A program made the position numbers and the translations under genes. From Burkholderia territorii (GTDB taxonomy: Bacteria > Pseudomonadota > Gammaproteobacteria > Burkholderiales > Burkholderiaceae), in the NCBI RefSeq assembly GCF_902833055.1, contig NZ_CADFEJ010000004.1:403801-467800 (forward strand): 64,000 nucleotides of DNA. Direction: 5' to 3'. Shown here piece by piece: positions 34,923 to 46,816 of this stretch. How positions within the stretch are numbered: the first letter of the stretch is position 1; each line of letters begins with the position of its first letter. The notes beneath the pieces were generated by a model. It was not told the DNA's origin. It was given only the letters and a program-made list of their open reading frames with translations, and did no database searches.

Positions 34923-36176
34923 ATGGCAGAAATCAAGAACTACACCCTCAACTTCGGTCCGCAGCACCCGGCAGCGCACGGCGTGCTGCGCCTCGTGCTC
35001 GAGCTCGACGGCGAAGTCATCCAGCGCGCCGATCCGCACATCGGCCTGCTGCACCGCGCGACTGAAAAGCTCGCGGAAAACAAGACCTTCATCCAGTCCG
35101 TGCCGTACATGGACCGTCTCGACTACGTGTCGATGATGGTCAACGAGCACGGCTACGTGCTCGCGATCGAGCGTCTGCTCGGCATCGACGTGCCGGAGCG
35201 CGCGCAGTACATCCGCGTGCTGTTCGACGAGATCACGCGCGTGCTGAACCACCTGATGTGGATCGGCGCGCACGCGCTCGACGTCGGTGCGATGGCCGTG
35301 TTCCTGTACGCATTCCGCGAGCGCGAAGACCTGATGGACGTGTACGAAGCGGTGTCCGGCGCCCGGATGCACGCGGCGTACTACCGTCCGGGCGGCGTCT
35401 ACCGCGACCTGCCTGACGCAATGCCGCAATACAAGGCGTCGAAGATTCGCAACGAGAAGGCGCTCGCGAAGATGAACGAAGCGCGCAGCGGCTCGGTGCT
35501 CGACTTCATCGACGACTTCTTCACGCGTTTCCCGAAGTGCATCGACGAGTACGAAACGCTGCTGACCGACAACCGGATCTGGAAGCAGCGTCTGGTCGGG
35601 ATCGGCGTCGTGAGCCCGGAACGCGCGCTGCAGATGGGCCTGACGGGCCCGATGCTGCGCGGCTCGGGTATCGCGTGGGACCTGCGCAAGAAGCAGCCGT
35701 ACGAAGTGTACGACCGCATGGATTTCGACGTGCCGGTCGGCGTGAACGGCGATTGCTACGACCGCTATCTGGTGCGCGTCGAAGAAATGCGCCAGTCCGT
35801 CCGCATCGCGAAACAGTGTATTGAGTGGCTCCGCAAGAATCCGGGCCCGGTGATGACCGACAATCACAAGGTTGCGCCGCCGTCGCGCGTCGGCATGAAG
35901 ACCAACATGGAAGACTTGATTCACCACTTCAAGCTCTTCACCGAAGGTTTTCACGTGCCGGAAGGCGAAGCGTACGCGGCGGTCGAGCATCCGAAGGGTG
36001 AATTCGGCATCTACCTCGTGTCGGACGGTGCCAACAAGCCGTATCGCCTCAAGATCCGCGCACCGGGCTTCGCGCACCTCGCGTCGCTCGACGAAATGGC
36101 GCGCGGCCACATGATTGCCGACGCCGTCACGATCATCGGTACGCAGGACATCGTGTTCGGCGAAATCGATCGCTAA
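34923..36176 (+). CDS. nuoD: NADH-quinone oxidoreductase subunit D
   Basis: 417 residues, the '49 kDa' subunit, 9 bases after nuoC. It begins with [12 protein letters not shown], whose His lines the quinone pocket, and has Gly-Leu-Leu-His-Arg-x-Thr-Glu-Lys soon after. Descended from the large subunit of NiFe hydrogenases, it lacks the metal-binding cysteines. With NuoB it forms the quinone-reduction site. Confidence 0.97.
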   Translation: MAEIKNYTLNFGPQHPAAHGVLRLVLELDGEVIQRADPHIGLLHRATEKLAENKTFIQSVPYMDRLDYVSMMVNEHGYVLAIERLLGIDVPERAQYIRVLFDEITRVLNHLMWIGAHALDVGAMAVFLYAFREREDLMDVYEAVSGARMHAAYYRPGGVYRDLPDAMPQYKASKIRNEKALAKMNEARSGSVLDFIDDFFTRFPKCIDEYETLLTDNRIWKQRLVGIGVVSPERALQMGLTGPMLRGSGIAWDLRKKQPYEVYDRMDFDVPVGVNGDCYDRYLVRVEEMRQSVRIAKQCIEWLRKNPGPVMTDNHKVAPPSRVGMKTNMEDLIHHFKLFTEGFHVPEGEAYAAVEHPKGEFGIYLVSDGANKPYRLKIRAPGFAHLASLDEMARGHMIADAVTIIGTQDIVFGEIDR

Positions 36177-36183
36177 TGGTTGC

Positions 36184-36205
36184 GCCGCCCGCGCGAGCGG
36201 GCGGC
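36184..36205 (+). promoter_or_regulatory. GC hairpin in the nuoD-nuoE gap
   Basis: GCCGCCCG pairs with CGGGCGGC around a 6-base loop in a 168-base gap, the longest in the operon. No T-tract follows. It may protect the 3' end of the nuoABCD part of the message; no other signal is seen in the gap. Confidence 0.35.
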
Positions 36206-36344
36206 GAGCAGTAAGTCACACGCGATGCGCGCTGAACCGGCGCGGCTTCGCAAGCTGTCAACAGTGAGCGCCAGGTCTGCCGTCCTTGCACAGCAGTGCG
36301 GCAGGTTGTTCGTTCGGTAGGAATTGAAAGAGTCGTGTCTGAAA

Positions 36345-36830
36345 ATGATCTCAGCTGAAGGCCTGAAGGAAATCGATCGAGCGTTGACGAAGTATCCCGC
36401 CGATCAGAAACAGTCCGCCGTGATGTCGGCGTTGGCCGTCGCTCAGGAAGAGCACGGCTGGCTGTCGCCCGAACTGATGCAGTTCGTCGCGGACTATCTC
36501 GGCATGCCGGCCGTCGCCGTGCAGGAAGTCGCGACGTTCTACACGATGTACGAGCTCAAACCGGTCGGCAAGCACAAGATCACGCTCTGCACGAACCTGC
36601 CGTGCCAGCTTGGCCCGCACGGTGGCGCGGAAGCGACTGCCGACTACCTGAAACAGAAGCTGGGCATCGGCTTCGGCGAGACCACGCCCGACGGCAAGTT
36701 CACGCTGAAGGAAGGCGAATGCATGGGCTCGTGCGGCGATGCGCCGGTGCTGCTGGTGAACAATCACAGAATGTGCAGCTTCATGAGCCGCGAGAAGATC
36801 GACCAGCTGCTTGAGGAGCTCTCGAAATGA
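36345..36830 (+). CDS. nuoE: NADH-quinone oxidoreductase subunit E
   Basis: 161 residues, thioredoxin-like. It binds the N1a [2Fe-2S] cluster through Cys82, Cys87, Cys126 and Cys130 (Cys-Thr-Asn-Leu-Pro-Cys and Glu-Cys-Met-Gly-Ser-Cys). The ATG at 36345 gives the usual N-terminus; an alternative TTG lies at 36324. The stop overlaps the nuoF start by four bases. Confidence 0.96.
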   Translation: MISAEGLKEIDRALTKYPADQKQSAVMSALAVAQEEHGWLSPELMQFVADYLGMPAVAVQEVATFYTMYELKPVGKHKITLCTNLPCQLGPHGGAEATADYLKQKLGIGFGETTPDGKFTLKEGECMGSCGDAPVLLVNNHRMCSFMSREKIDQLLEELSK

Positions 36831-38137
36831 CGTCCCTCCACGACCGTCACATCAAACCGCTGATCCTCGCTGGTCTGAACGGCGAGAACTGGCATCTCGA
36901 AGACTACGTTGCGCGCGGCGGCTACAAGCAGCTGCGCCGCATCCTCGAAGAAAAGATTCCGCCGGAGCAGGTGATCGCCGACGTGAAGGCATCGGGCCTG
37001 CGCGGCCGCGGCGGTGCGGGCTTCCCGACGGGCCTGAAGTGGAGCTTCATGCCGCGTCAGTTCCCGGGGCAGAAGTACCTCGTCTGCAACTCGGACGAAG
37101 GCGAACCGGGCACGTTCAAGGATCGCGACATCCTGCGCTGGAACCCGCACGCGCTGATCGAAGGCATGGCCATCGGCGCGTACGCGATGGGCATCACCGT
37201 CGGCTACAACTACATCCACGGCGAAATCTTCGAAGTGTATCGACGCTTCGAGGCCGCGCTCGATGAAGCGCGTGCCGCGGGTTTCCTCGGCGACAACATC
37301 ATGGGCTCGGAATTCTCGTTCCAGCTGCACGCGCACCACGGTTACGGCGCGTACATCTGCGGCGAGGAAACGGCGCTGCTCGAGTCGCTCGAAGGCAAGA
37401 AAGGCCAGCCGCGCTTCAAGCCGCCGTTCCCGGCGAGCTTCGGCGTGTACGGCAAGCCGACCACGATCAACAACACCGAGACGTTCGCCGCGGTGCCGTT
37501 CCTGCTGTCCATCGGGCCGCAGAATTACCTCGAGATCGGCAAGCCGAACAACGGCGGCACGAAGATCTTCTCGGTGTCGGGCGACGTCGAGCGTCCGGGC
37601 AACTATGAAGTGCCGCTCGGCACGCCGTTCGCGACGCTGATGGAGCTCGCCGGCGGGATGCGCGGCGGTCGCAAGATCAAGGCCGTGATTCCGGGCGGCT
37701 CGTCGGCACCGGTGATCCCGGGCGACATCATGATGCAGACCGATCTCGATTACGACTCGATCGCGAAGGCCGGCTCGATGCTCGGCTCCGGCGCGGTGAT
37801 CGTGATGGACGAGACGCGCTGCATGGTGCGTTCGCTGCTGCGCCTGTCGTACTTCTACTACGAGGAATCGTGCGGCCAGTGCACGCCGTGCCGTGAAGGC
37901 ACCGGCTGGCTGTATCGCGTCGTGAATCGTATCGAGCACGGCGAAGGGCGCCAGGAAGATCTGGACCTGCTGAACTCGGTTGCAGAGAACATCATGGGCC
38001 GCACGATTTGCGCGCTCGGCGATGCGGCGGCAATGCCGGTGCGCGGCATGCTCAAGCATTACTGGGACGAGTTCGCGTACCACGTCGAGCACAAACAGTG
38101 CATGGTCGGCGGCCATGCGCACGCGGCGGCAGCCTGA
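36827..38137 (+). CDS. nuoF: NADH-quinone oxidoreductase subunit F (NADH-binding)
   Basis: 436 residues. Gly-Arg-Gly-Gly-Ala-Gly-Phe-Pro-x-Gly-x-Lys-Trp (about 62-74) binds NADH, Asn-Ser-Asp-Glu-Gly-Glu-Pro-Gly-Thr binds FMN, and the N3 [4Fe-4S] cluster uses Cys-Gly-x-Cys-x2-Cys near 348-354 plus a later Cys in the Thr-Ile-Cys-Ala-Leu-Gly segment. It is the entry point of electrons into complex I. Translation is coupled to nuoE through an ATGA overlap. Confidence 0.97.
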   Translation: MTSLHDRHIKPLILAGLNGENWHLEDYVARGGYKQLRRILEEKIPPEQVIADVKASGLRGRGGAGFPTGLKWSFMPRQFPGQKYLVCNSDEGEPGTFKDRDILRWNPHALIEGMAIGAYAMGITVGYNYIHGEIFEVYRRFEAALDEARAAGFLGDNIMGSEFSFQLHAHHGYGAYICGEETALLESLEGKKGQPRFKPPFPASFGVYGKPTTINNTETFAAVPFLLSIGPQNYLEIGKPNNGGTKIFSVSGDVERPGNYEVPLGTPFATLMELAGGMRGGRKIKAVIPGGSSAPVIPGDIMMQTDLDYDSIAKAGSMLGSGAVIVMDETRCMVRSLLRLSYFYYEESCGQCTPCREGTGWLYRVVNRIEHGEGRQEDLDLLNSVAENIMGRTICALGDAAAMPVRGMLKHYWDEFAYHVEHKQCMVGGHAHAAAA

Positions 38138-38221
38138 AGCGAAGCACCGGTTGCGGAATTTGAGCGCACGGTCGGGCGAACGCGCGAACGGGCGGAAATA
38201 GGTTAAGGACCATTCACCATC

Positions 38222-40552
38222 ATGGTTGAACTTGAAATAGACGGCAAGAAGGTCGAGGTGCCCGAAGGCAGCATGGTGATCCAGGCTGCGCACAAGGCGG
38301 ATACGTACATTCCTCACTTCTGCTATCACAAGAAACTGTCGGTTGCGGCCAACTGCCGGATGTGTCTCGTCGAAGTCGAGAAGATGCCGAAGGCCGTGCC
38401 TGCCTGCGCGACGCCCGTGTCGGCCGGCATGATCGTGCGCACGCAGTCCGACAAGGCCGTGAAGGCGCAGCAGTCGGTGATGGAATTCCTCCTCATCAAC
38501 CACCCGCTCGACTGCCCGATCTGCGATCAGGGCGGCGAATGCCAGCTGCAGGATCTGGCGGTCGGCTACGGCAAGTCGTCGTCGCGCTACTCGGAAGAAA
38601 AGCGCGTGGTGTTCCACAAGAACGTGGGCCCGCTGATCTCGATGGAAGAAATGTCGCGCTGCATTCACTGCACGCGCTGCGTCCGCTTCGGCCAGGAAAT
38701 CGCCGGCGTGATGGAGCTCGGCATGCTGGGCCGCGGCGAGCATTCGGAAATCACGACGTTCGTCGGCAAGACGGTCGATTCCGAACTGTCGGGCAACATG
38801 ATCGACCTGTGCCCGGTCGGCGCGCTGACCAGCAAGCCGTTCCGCTACAGCGCGCGTACGTGGGAATTGTCGCGGCGCAAGTCGGTGAGCCCGCACGATT
38901 CGGTCGGCGCGAACCTCGTCGTGCAGGTGAAGAACAACCGCGTGATGCGCGTGCTGCCGTTCGAGAACGAAGCGATCAACGAATGCTGGATCTCGGACAA
39001 GGATCGTTTCTCGTACGAAGGCCTGAACAGCGAAGAGCGCCTGACGAAGCCGATGCTCAAGCAGGGCGGCCAGTGGATCGAAACCGACTGGCAGACCGCG
39101 CTCGAATATGTCGCGAAGGGCCTGAAGGGCATCGCCGCGGATCACGGCGCGAACGCGCTGGCGATGCTCGCGAGCGCGCACAGCACGGCCGAGGAGCTGT
39201 TCCTCGTGAAGCAGCTCGCCAACGAACTGAAGACGCCGAACGTCGACTTCCGTCTGCGTCAGCAGGATTTCTCGGCACCGGTCCAGGGCGCACCGTGGCT
39301 CGGCATGCCGATCGCCGAACTGTCGAACGTGGATGCTGCGTTCGTCGTCGGTTCGTTCCTGCGCCGCGACCACCCGCTGTTCGCCGCTCGCCTGCGCCAA
39401 GCCGCGAAGAACGGTGCGACGCTGCACTTCCTGCACGCGACCGCCGATGACTCGCTGATTCCGACCGCGAAGCGCATCGTCGCCGCGCCGTCGGCATGGC
39501 TCGACGAACTGGCCGGCATCGCCGCGGCCGTCGCGCAACTGCGCGGCGTCGCGCTGCCCGACGCGCTCGCCGGCGTCGCCGCATCGCCCGCAGCGCAAGC
39601 TGTCGCGCAGTCGCTCGCGAACGGCCAGCGCCGCGCGGTGCTGCTCGGCAACGCGGCCGTCCGTCACCCGCAATTCGCGAAACTGCACGCCGTCGCACAG
39701 TGGATCGCCGACAACACCGGCGCCACGTTCGGCTTCCTGACGGAAGCGGCGAACACGGTCGGCGCGCACGTCGTCGGCGCCCTGCCGGGCGAAGGCGGCC
39801 TGAACGCGCGCGAAGCGTTCGCGCAGCCGCGCAAGGGCTACGTGCTGCTGAACGTCGAACCGGAATTCGACACCGCCGATCCGGCACAGGCGCTTGCCGC
39901 GCTGAACCAGGCCGAAATGGTCGTCGTGATGTCGCCGTTCAAGCATGGTCTCGACCATGCGGACGTGTTGCTGCCGATCGCGCCGTTCACGGAAACGGCC
40001 GGCACGTACGTGAACGCCGAAGGCTCGGTGCAGAGCTTCAACGGCGTCGTGCGCCCGCTCGGCGACACGCGTCCGGCGTGGAAGGTGCTGCGCGTGCTCG
40101 GCAGCCTGCTCGGCCTGCCGAACTTCGAATACGAAACGGCGGAAGAAGTGCGTCTCGCGGCGCTCGGCGACGCAGGCGTCGCGAACCGTCTGTCGAACCA
40201 GACGTCGGTCGCGCCGGCGCGCGCCGCGGCAGCTGCGGCGAACGGCGGCTTCGAGCGTCTCGCCGACGTGCCGATCTATCATGCCGACGCACTCGTGCGC
40301 CGCGCGGGTGCGCTGCACCTGACGGCCGCCGCGAAGGCTGCGAATGTCGCAGCGCTGCCGGCCGGGCTGTTCGACAAGCTGGGCTTGAAGGAAGGCGACG
40401 CGGTGCGCGTGCGCCAGGGCGAGCGTGCGGTGCAGTTGCCGGCCGTGCGCGACGCGAATCTTGCGGAGACGGTCGTTCGCGTGTCGGCGGCGACGCCTGC
40501 CGGCGCAGCGCTCGGCAGCCTGTCCGGTGAACTGGTGGTGGAGAAGGCGTAA
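38222..40552 (+). CDS. nuoG: NADH-quinone oxidoreductase subunit G
   Basis: 776 residues, the largest peripheral subunit. The N-terminal ferredoxin domain has the N1b [2Fe-2S] ligands (Phe-Cys-Tyr-His, Cys-Arg-Met-Cys, Pro-Ala-Cys-Ala), then the His-coordinated N5 cluster (His-Pro-Leu-Asp-Cys-Pro-x-Cys-Asp-x-Gly-Gly-Glu-Cys) and N4 (Cys-Ile-x-Cys-Thr-Arg-Cys and a distal Cys-Pro-Val-Gly). The C-terminal part is the molybdopterin-oxidoreductase-like domain without cofactor, and from about 390 it is Ala-rich. Confidence 0.97.
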   Translation: MVELEIDGKKVEVPEGSMVIQAAHKADTYIPHFCYHKKLSVAANCRMCLVEVEKMPKAVPACATPVSAGMIVRTQSDKAVKAQQSVMEFLLINHPLDCPICDQGGECQLQDLAVGYGKSSSRYSEEKRVVFHKNVGPLISMEEMSRCIHCTRCVRFGQEIAGVMELGMLGRGEHSEITTFVGKTVDSELSGNMIDLCPVGALTSKPFRYSARTWELSRRKSVSPHDSVGANLVVQVKNNRVMRVLPFENEAINECWISDKDRFSYEGLNSEERLTKPMLKQGGQWIETDWQTALEYVAKGLKGIAADHGANALAMLASAHSTAEELFLVKQLANELKTPNVDFRLRQQDFSAPVQGAPWLGMPIAELSNVDAAFVVGSFLRRDHPLFAARLRQAAKNGATLHFLHATADDSLIPTAKRIVAAPSAWLDELAGIAAAVAQLRGVALPDALAGVAASPAAQAVAQSLANGQRRAVLLGNAAVRHPQFAKLHAVAQWIADNTGATFGFLTEAANTVGAHVVGALPGEGGLNAREAFAQPRKGYVLLNVEPEFDTADPAQALAALNQAEMVVVMSPFKHGLDHADVLLPIAPFTETAGTYVNAEGSVQSFNGVVRPLGDTRPAWKVLRVLGSLLGLPNFEYETAEEVRLAALGDAGVANRLSNQTSVAPARAAAAAANGGFERLADVPIYHADALVRRAGALHLTAAAKAANVAALPAGLFDKLGLKEGDAVRVRQGERAVQLPAVRDANLAETVVRVSAATPAGAALGSLSGELVVEKA

Positions 40553-41620
40553 ATGAGCTTGTTCGATACGATCAACGCGGGCGGAGCCCAGCTTCTCGGC
40601 GTCGCGTGGCCGACGGTGTGGGCCCTCGTGCGCATCCTCGTCGTCGCCGTCGTGATTCTGCTGTGCGTCGCGTACCTGATTCTGTGGGAACGCAAGCTGA
40701 TTGGCTGGATGCACGTGCGTCTCGGCCCGAACCGCGTCGGCCCCGGCGGTCTGCTGCAGCCGATCGCCGACGTGCTGAAACTGCTGCTGAAGGAAGTCAT
40801 TCAGCCGAGCGCGGCGAGCCGCTGGCTGTACCTGATCGCGCCGATCATGACCGTCGTGCCGGCGTTTGCCGTGTGGGCGGTGATTCCGTTCCAGGCCGAA
40901 GCGGTGCTCGCGAACGTGAATGCGGGCCTGCTGTATGCAATGGCGATTTCGTCGATCGGCGTGTATGCGGTGATTCTCGCCGGCTGGGCGTCGAACTCGA
41001 AGTACGCGTTCCTCGGCGCGATGCGTGCCGCGGCACAGATGGTCTCGTACGAAATCTCGATGGGCTTCGCGCTCGTGCTCGTGCTGATGACGGCCGGCAG
41101 CCTGAACCTGTCGGAAATCGTCGGCTCGCAGCAGCACGGCTTCTTCGCCGGCCACGGCGTGAACTTCCTGTCGTGGAACTGGCTGCCGCTGCTGCCGGCG
41201 TTCGTCGTTTATTTCGTGTCCGGCATCGCCGAAACGAACCGTCACCCGTTCGACGTGGTGGAAGGGGAGTCGGAGATCGTCGCGGGTCACATGATCGATT
41301 ACTCGGGCATGGCGTTCGCGCTGTTCTTCCTCGCCGAGTACATCAACATGATCGTGATCTCGGCGCTGGCCGCGACGCTGTTCCTCGGCGGCTGGGACGC
41401 ACCGTTCGAATTCCTGTCGTTCATTCCGGGCATCTTCTGGCTGGTGCTGAAGGTATTCGCGCTGCTGTCGGTGTTCATCTGGGTGCGCGCGACGTTCCCG
41501 CGCTACCGGTACGACCAGATCATGCGTCTGGGCTGGAAGGTATTCCTGCCCGTCACGGTGATCTGGGTGGTCGTGGTCGGCTTCTGGATGATGTCGCCGC
41601 TGAACATCTGGGTGAAGTAA
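40553..41620 (+). CDS. nuoH: NADH-quinone oxidoreductase subunit H
   Basis: 355 residues with eight or nine membrane helices, starting at the base after the nuoG stop. Glu-Arg-Lys-x2-Gly-Trp-Met-x-x-Arg-x-Gly-Pro-Asn-Arg-x-Gly is the NuoH signature, and Glu-Thr-Asn-Arg-x-Pro-Phe-Asp-x2-Glu-Gly-Glu-Ser-Glu holds the acidic cluster of the quinone channel. It connects the quinone chamber with the proton-pumping arm. Confidence 0.97.
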   Translation: MSLFDTINAGGAQLLGVAWPTVWALVRILVVAVVILLCVAYLILWERKLIGWMHVRLGPNRVGPGGLLQPIADVLKLLLKEVIQPSAASRWLYLIAPIMTVVPAFAVWAVIPFQAEAVLANVNAGLLYAMAISSIGVYAVILAGWASNSKYAFLGAMRAAAQMVSYEISMGFALVLVLMTAGSLNLSEIVGSQQHGFFAGHGVNFLSWNWLPLLPAFVVYFVSGIAETNRHPFDVVEGESEIVAGHMIDYSGMAFALFFLAEYINMIVISALAATLFLGGWDAPFEFLSFIPGIFWLVLKVFALLSVFIWVRATFPRYRYDQIMRLGWKVFLPVTVIWVVVVGFWMMSPLNIWVK

Positions 41621-41635
41621 AGATCGGACGAAATC

Positions 41636-42124
41636 ATGACGGCAATCCAACACTTCTTTAAGACCTTCTTCCTGACGGAACTGCTGAAGGGGCTCGCGCT
41701 GACCGGTCGTTACACGTTCCGGCGCAAGTTCACCGTGCAGTTCCCGGAAGAGAAGACCCCGATTTCGCCGCGTTTCCGCGGGCTGCACGCGCTGCGCCGC
41801 TATGAAAACGGCGAAGAGCGCTGCATCGCGTGCAAGCTCTGCGAGGCCGTGTGCCCCGCGATGGCGATCACGATCGAATCGGAAACGCGCGCGGACAACA
41901 CGCGCCGCACGACGCGCTACGACATCGACCTGACGAAGTGCATCTTCTGCGGTTTCTGCGAAGAGAGCTGCCCGGTCGATTCGATCGTCGAGACGCAGAT
42001 TCTCGAGTACCACGGCGAAAAGCGCGGCGATCTGTATTTCACGAAGGAAATGCTGCTCGCGGTGGGCGATCGCTACGAGAAGGACATCGCTGCGGCGAAG
42101 GCCGCCGACGCGCCGTATCGTTGA
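41636..42124 (+). CDS. nuoI: NADH-quinone oxidoreductase subunit I
   Basis: 162 residues, an 8Fe ferredoxin. Two Cys-x2-Cys-x2-Cys-x3-Cys-Pro motifs (Cys-Ile-Ala-Cys-Lys-Leu-Cys and Cys-Ile-Phe-Cys-Gly-Phe-Cys) bind clusters N6a and N6b, which pass electrons to N2 in NuoB. An amphipathic N-terminal helix attaches it to the membrane arm. Confidence 0.97.
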   Translation: MTAIQHFFKTFFLTELLKGLALTGRYTFRRKFTVQFPEEKTPISPRFRGLHALRRYENGEERCIACKLCEAVCPAMAITIESETRADNTRRTTRYDIDLTKCIFCGFCEESCPVDSIVETQILEYHGEKRGDLYFTKEMLLAVGDRYEKDIAAAKAADAPYR

Positions 42125-42238
42125 TTGTGTTTGCAGTGCCGGCCCGGCATCAACGGGCCGAGCCGCCGCGACGGGTGCGGCACGCGAGAGCGTCCCGCAA
42201 GCCGCGCCTGACTATGGCCTAACGATGAACCGGTAATC

Positions 42239-42889
42239 ATGGAATTCACGACCGTACTGTTCTACATCTTCGCGCTGCTCCTGGTGGTATCAGGGCTGAA
42301 GGTGATCACTTCGCGCAACCCGGTGGCGTCTGCGCTTTTCCTTGTGCTGGCGTTCTTCAACGCCGCCGCGATCTGGATGCTGCTGGAGGCGGAGTTCCTC
42401 GCGATCCTGCTGGTGCTGGTGTACGTGGGCGCCGTGATGGTGCTGTTCCTGTTCGTCGTGATGATGCTGGACATCAACATCGATTACCTGCGCCGCGACT
42501 TCAAGCGCTTCGTGCCGATGGCGACCGTCGTCGGCGCGATCATCGTGGTCGAGACCGCGCTGATCCTGTGGCGCGGCTACGGCGACACGAACACGGTGCA
42601 CGCAATGGCGACGGGCGCGATGGCCGACTGGTCGAACACGCGACTGATCGGCAAGGTGATCTACACCGACTACATCTTCGCGTTTGAAATCGCCGGCCTG
42701 GTGCTGTTGGTCGCGATCATTGCCGCGATCGGGCTGACCGAGCGCAAGGGCAAGGACAGCAAGCGCCAGCGCGTGTCGGATCAGGTCAAGGTGCGCCGCG
42801 GCGACCGCGTGCGCCTCGTGAAGATGGAAGCGGACAAGCCGCAGCCGGAAACGGCGCAGAGCGAAGCCGGTACGAGCACCAACGGCTAA
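42239..42889 (+). CDS. nuoJ: NADH-quinone oxidoreductase subunit J
   Basis: 216 residues with five membrane helices in the first 165 residues and a basic and then Glu-rich cytoplasmic tail. Leu-Val-Tyr-Val-Gly-Ala-Val-Met-Val-Leu-Phe-Leu-Phe-Val-Val-Met is the conserved helix 3, whose pi-bulge takes part in coupling. A 114-base gap with GC-rich hairpin potential precedes it. Confidence 0.95.
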   Translation: MEFTTVLFYIFALLLVVSGLKVITSRNPVASALFLVLAFFNAAAIWMLLEAEFLAILLVLVYVGAVMVLFLFVVMMLDINIDYLRRDFKRFVPMATVVGAIIVVETALILWRGYGDTNTVHAMATGAMADWSNTRLIGKVIYTDYIFAFEIAGLVLLVAIIAAIGLTERKGKDSKRQRVSDQVKVRRGDRVRLVKMEADKPQPETAQSEAGTSTNG

Positions 42890-42907
42890 GCGGAGGAAAG
42901 GAAAACC

Positions 42908-43213
42908 ATGCTGACTCTTGCTCATTACCTCGTGCTCGGCGCGATCCTCTTTGCGATCGCGATCGTCGGGATCTTCCTGAACCGCCGCAACATCATCATC
43001 ATCCTGATGGCGATCGAACTGATGCTGCTGGCGGTGAACACCAACTTCGTCGCGTTCTCGCACTACCTCGGCGACGTGCACGGCCAGATCTTCGTGTTCT
43101 TCGTGCTGACCGTCGCCGCAGCGGAAGCCGCGATCGGTCTCGCGATTCTGGTGACCCTGTTCCGTAAGCTCGACACGATCAATGTCGAGGATCTCGATCA
43201 GCTCAAAGGTTAA
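42908..43213 (+). CDS. nuoK: NADH-quinone oxidoreductase subunit K
   Basis: 101 residues with three helices, the smallest antiporter-like subunit. Helix 2 carries [11 protein letters not shown] with the conserved Glu (residue 38), and helix 3 a second one in Ala-Ala-Glu-Ala-Ala-Ile-Gly. It forms part of the proton path between NuoJ and NuoN. AGGAAAGG precedes the ATG. Confidence 0.96.
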
Positions 43214-43230
43214 TTTCAGGCAACGCTGTT

Positions 43231-45285
<2,055 letters not shown>

Positions 45286-45301
45286 GGCGGGGGGACAACT
45301 A

Positions 45302-46792
45302 ATGCACGCTTTTCCGATTCTCAGTACCGCGATCTGGTTGCCGATCGTTTTCGGCCTCCTCGTGCTCGCGGTGGGTAACGACAAAAATCCGGGGACGGCC
45401 CGCTGGGTCGCGCTGATCGGTTCGCTGCTCGGTCTCGCGGTCACGATCCCGCTGATCACGGGCTTCGACTCGAGCACGGCTGCGCTGCAGTTCGTCGAGA
45501 AGTCGACCTGGATCGAACGCTTCGACATTGCGTATCACCTCGGCGTCGACGGCATCTCGATGTGGTTCGTCGTGCTGACCGCACTGATCACCGTGATCGT
45601 CGTGATCGCCGCATGGGAAGTGATCACCGAGAACGTCGCGCAGTACCTCGCGGCGTTCCTGATCCTGTCCGGGATCATGATCGGCGTGTTCTCGGCGGCC
45701 GACGGCCTGCTGTTCTACGTGTTCTTCGAGGCGACCCTGATTCCGATGTACATCATCATCGGCGTGTGGGGCGGCCCGAACCGCGTGTACGCGGCATTCA
45801 AGTTCTTCCTGTACACGCTGGCCGGCTCGCTGCTGATGCTGGTCGCGCTGATCTACCTGTACACGCAGACGCATTCGTTCGATCTGGCGACGTGGCAGAA
45901 CGCGAAGATCGCAATGACGCCGCAGATCATGCTGTTCATCGCATTCTTCCTCGCATTCGCGGTGAAGGTGCCGATGTGGCCGGTGCACACCTGGCTGCCG
46001 GACGCGCACGTGGAAGCGCCGACGGGCGGCTCGGTCGTGCTGGCGGCGATCATGCTGAAGCTCGGCGCGTACGGTTTCCTGCGTTTCTCGCTGCCGATCA
46101 CACCTGACGCGAGCCACTTCCTGGCACCGGTCGTGATCACGCTGTCGCTGATCGCGGTGATCTACATCGGCCTCGTCGCGATGGTGCAGGCCGACATGAA
46201 GAAGCTGGTCGCGTATTCGTCGATCGCGCACATGGGCTTCGTCACGCTCGGCTTCTTCATCTTCAACCAGCTCGGCGTCGAAGGCGCGATCGTCCAGATG
46301 ATCTCGCACGGCTTCGTGTCGGGCGCGATGTTCCTGTGCATCGGCGTGCTGTACGACCGCGTGCACTCGCGCCAGATCGCCGATTACGGCGGCGTCGTGA
46401 ACGTGATGCCGAAGTTCGCGGCATTCGCGATGCTGTTCTCGATGGCCAACTGCGGCCTGCCGGGTACGTCGGGTTTCGTCGGCGAGTTCATGGTGATTCT
46501 CGCGGCCGTCCAGTACAACTTCTGGATCGCGTTCGGCGCGGCATTCACGCTGATCCTCGGCGCTGCCTACACGCTGTGGATGTACAAGCGCGTGTACTTC
46601 GGCGCGGTGGCGAACGATCACGTTGCCAAGCTGAAGGACATCGGCCGTCGCGAATTCACGATGCTGGCCGTGCTCGCCGCTTTCACGCTGCTGATGGGCC
46701 TGTATCCGAAGCCTTTCACCGACGTGATGCACGTTTCCGTGGAAAACCTCCTCTCCCACGTCGCGCAGTCGAAGCTGCCGCTGGCCCAGTAA
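45302..46792 (+). CDS. nuoM: NADH-quinone oxidoreductase subunit M
   Basis: 496 residues with fourteen helices, the second antiporter-like pump. Phe-Phe-Glu-Ala-Thr-Leu-Ile-Pro-Met has the helix 5 Glu, and Lys-Val-Pro-x-Trp-Pro-x-His-Thr-Trp-Leu-Pro-Asp-Ala-His the helix 7 Lys. Ala-Tyr-Ser-Ser-Ile-Ala-His-Met-Gly-Phe is also conserved. No cofactor is bound. Confidence 0.97.
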   Translation: MHAFPILSTAIWLPIVFGLLVLAVGNDKNPGTARWVALIGSLLGLAVTIPLITGFDSSTAALQFVEKSTWIERFDIAYHLGVDGISMWFVVLTALITVIVVIAAWEVITENVAQYLAAFLILSGIMIGVFSAADGLLFYVFFEATLIPMYIIIGVWGGPNRVYAAFKFFLYTLAGSLLMLVALIYLYTQTHSFDLATWQNAKIAMTPQIMLFIAFFLAFAVKVPMWPVHTWLPDAHVEAPTGGSVVLAAIMLKLGAYGFLRFSLPITPDASHFLAPVVITLSLIAVIYIGLVAMVQADMKKLVAYSSIAHMGFVTLGFFIFNQLGVEGAIVQMISHGFVSGAMFLCIGVLYDRVHSRQIADYGGVVNVMPKFAAFAMLFSMANCGLPGTSGFVGEFMVILAAVQYNFWIAFGAAFTLILGAAYTLWMYKRVYFGAVANDHVAKLKDIGRREFTMLAVLAAFTLLMGLYPKPFTDVMHVSVENLLSHVAQSKLPLAQ

Positions 46793-46816
46793 TCGCGAGC
46801 GGAGGAAATCAAGATC

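Noticed and set aside
36764..42013. A very long open frame antisense to nuoF-nuoI (over 1700 codons).
   Set aside because: Its product is dominated by Arg, His, Ala and Glu without any fold pattern. Such open frames are a by-product of GC-rich third positions in the real genes on the plus strand.
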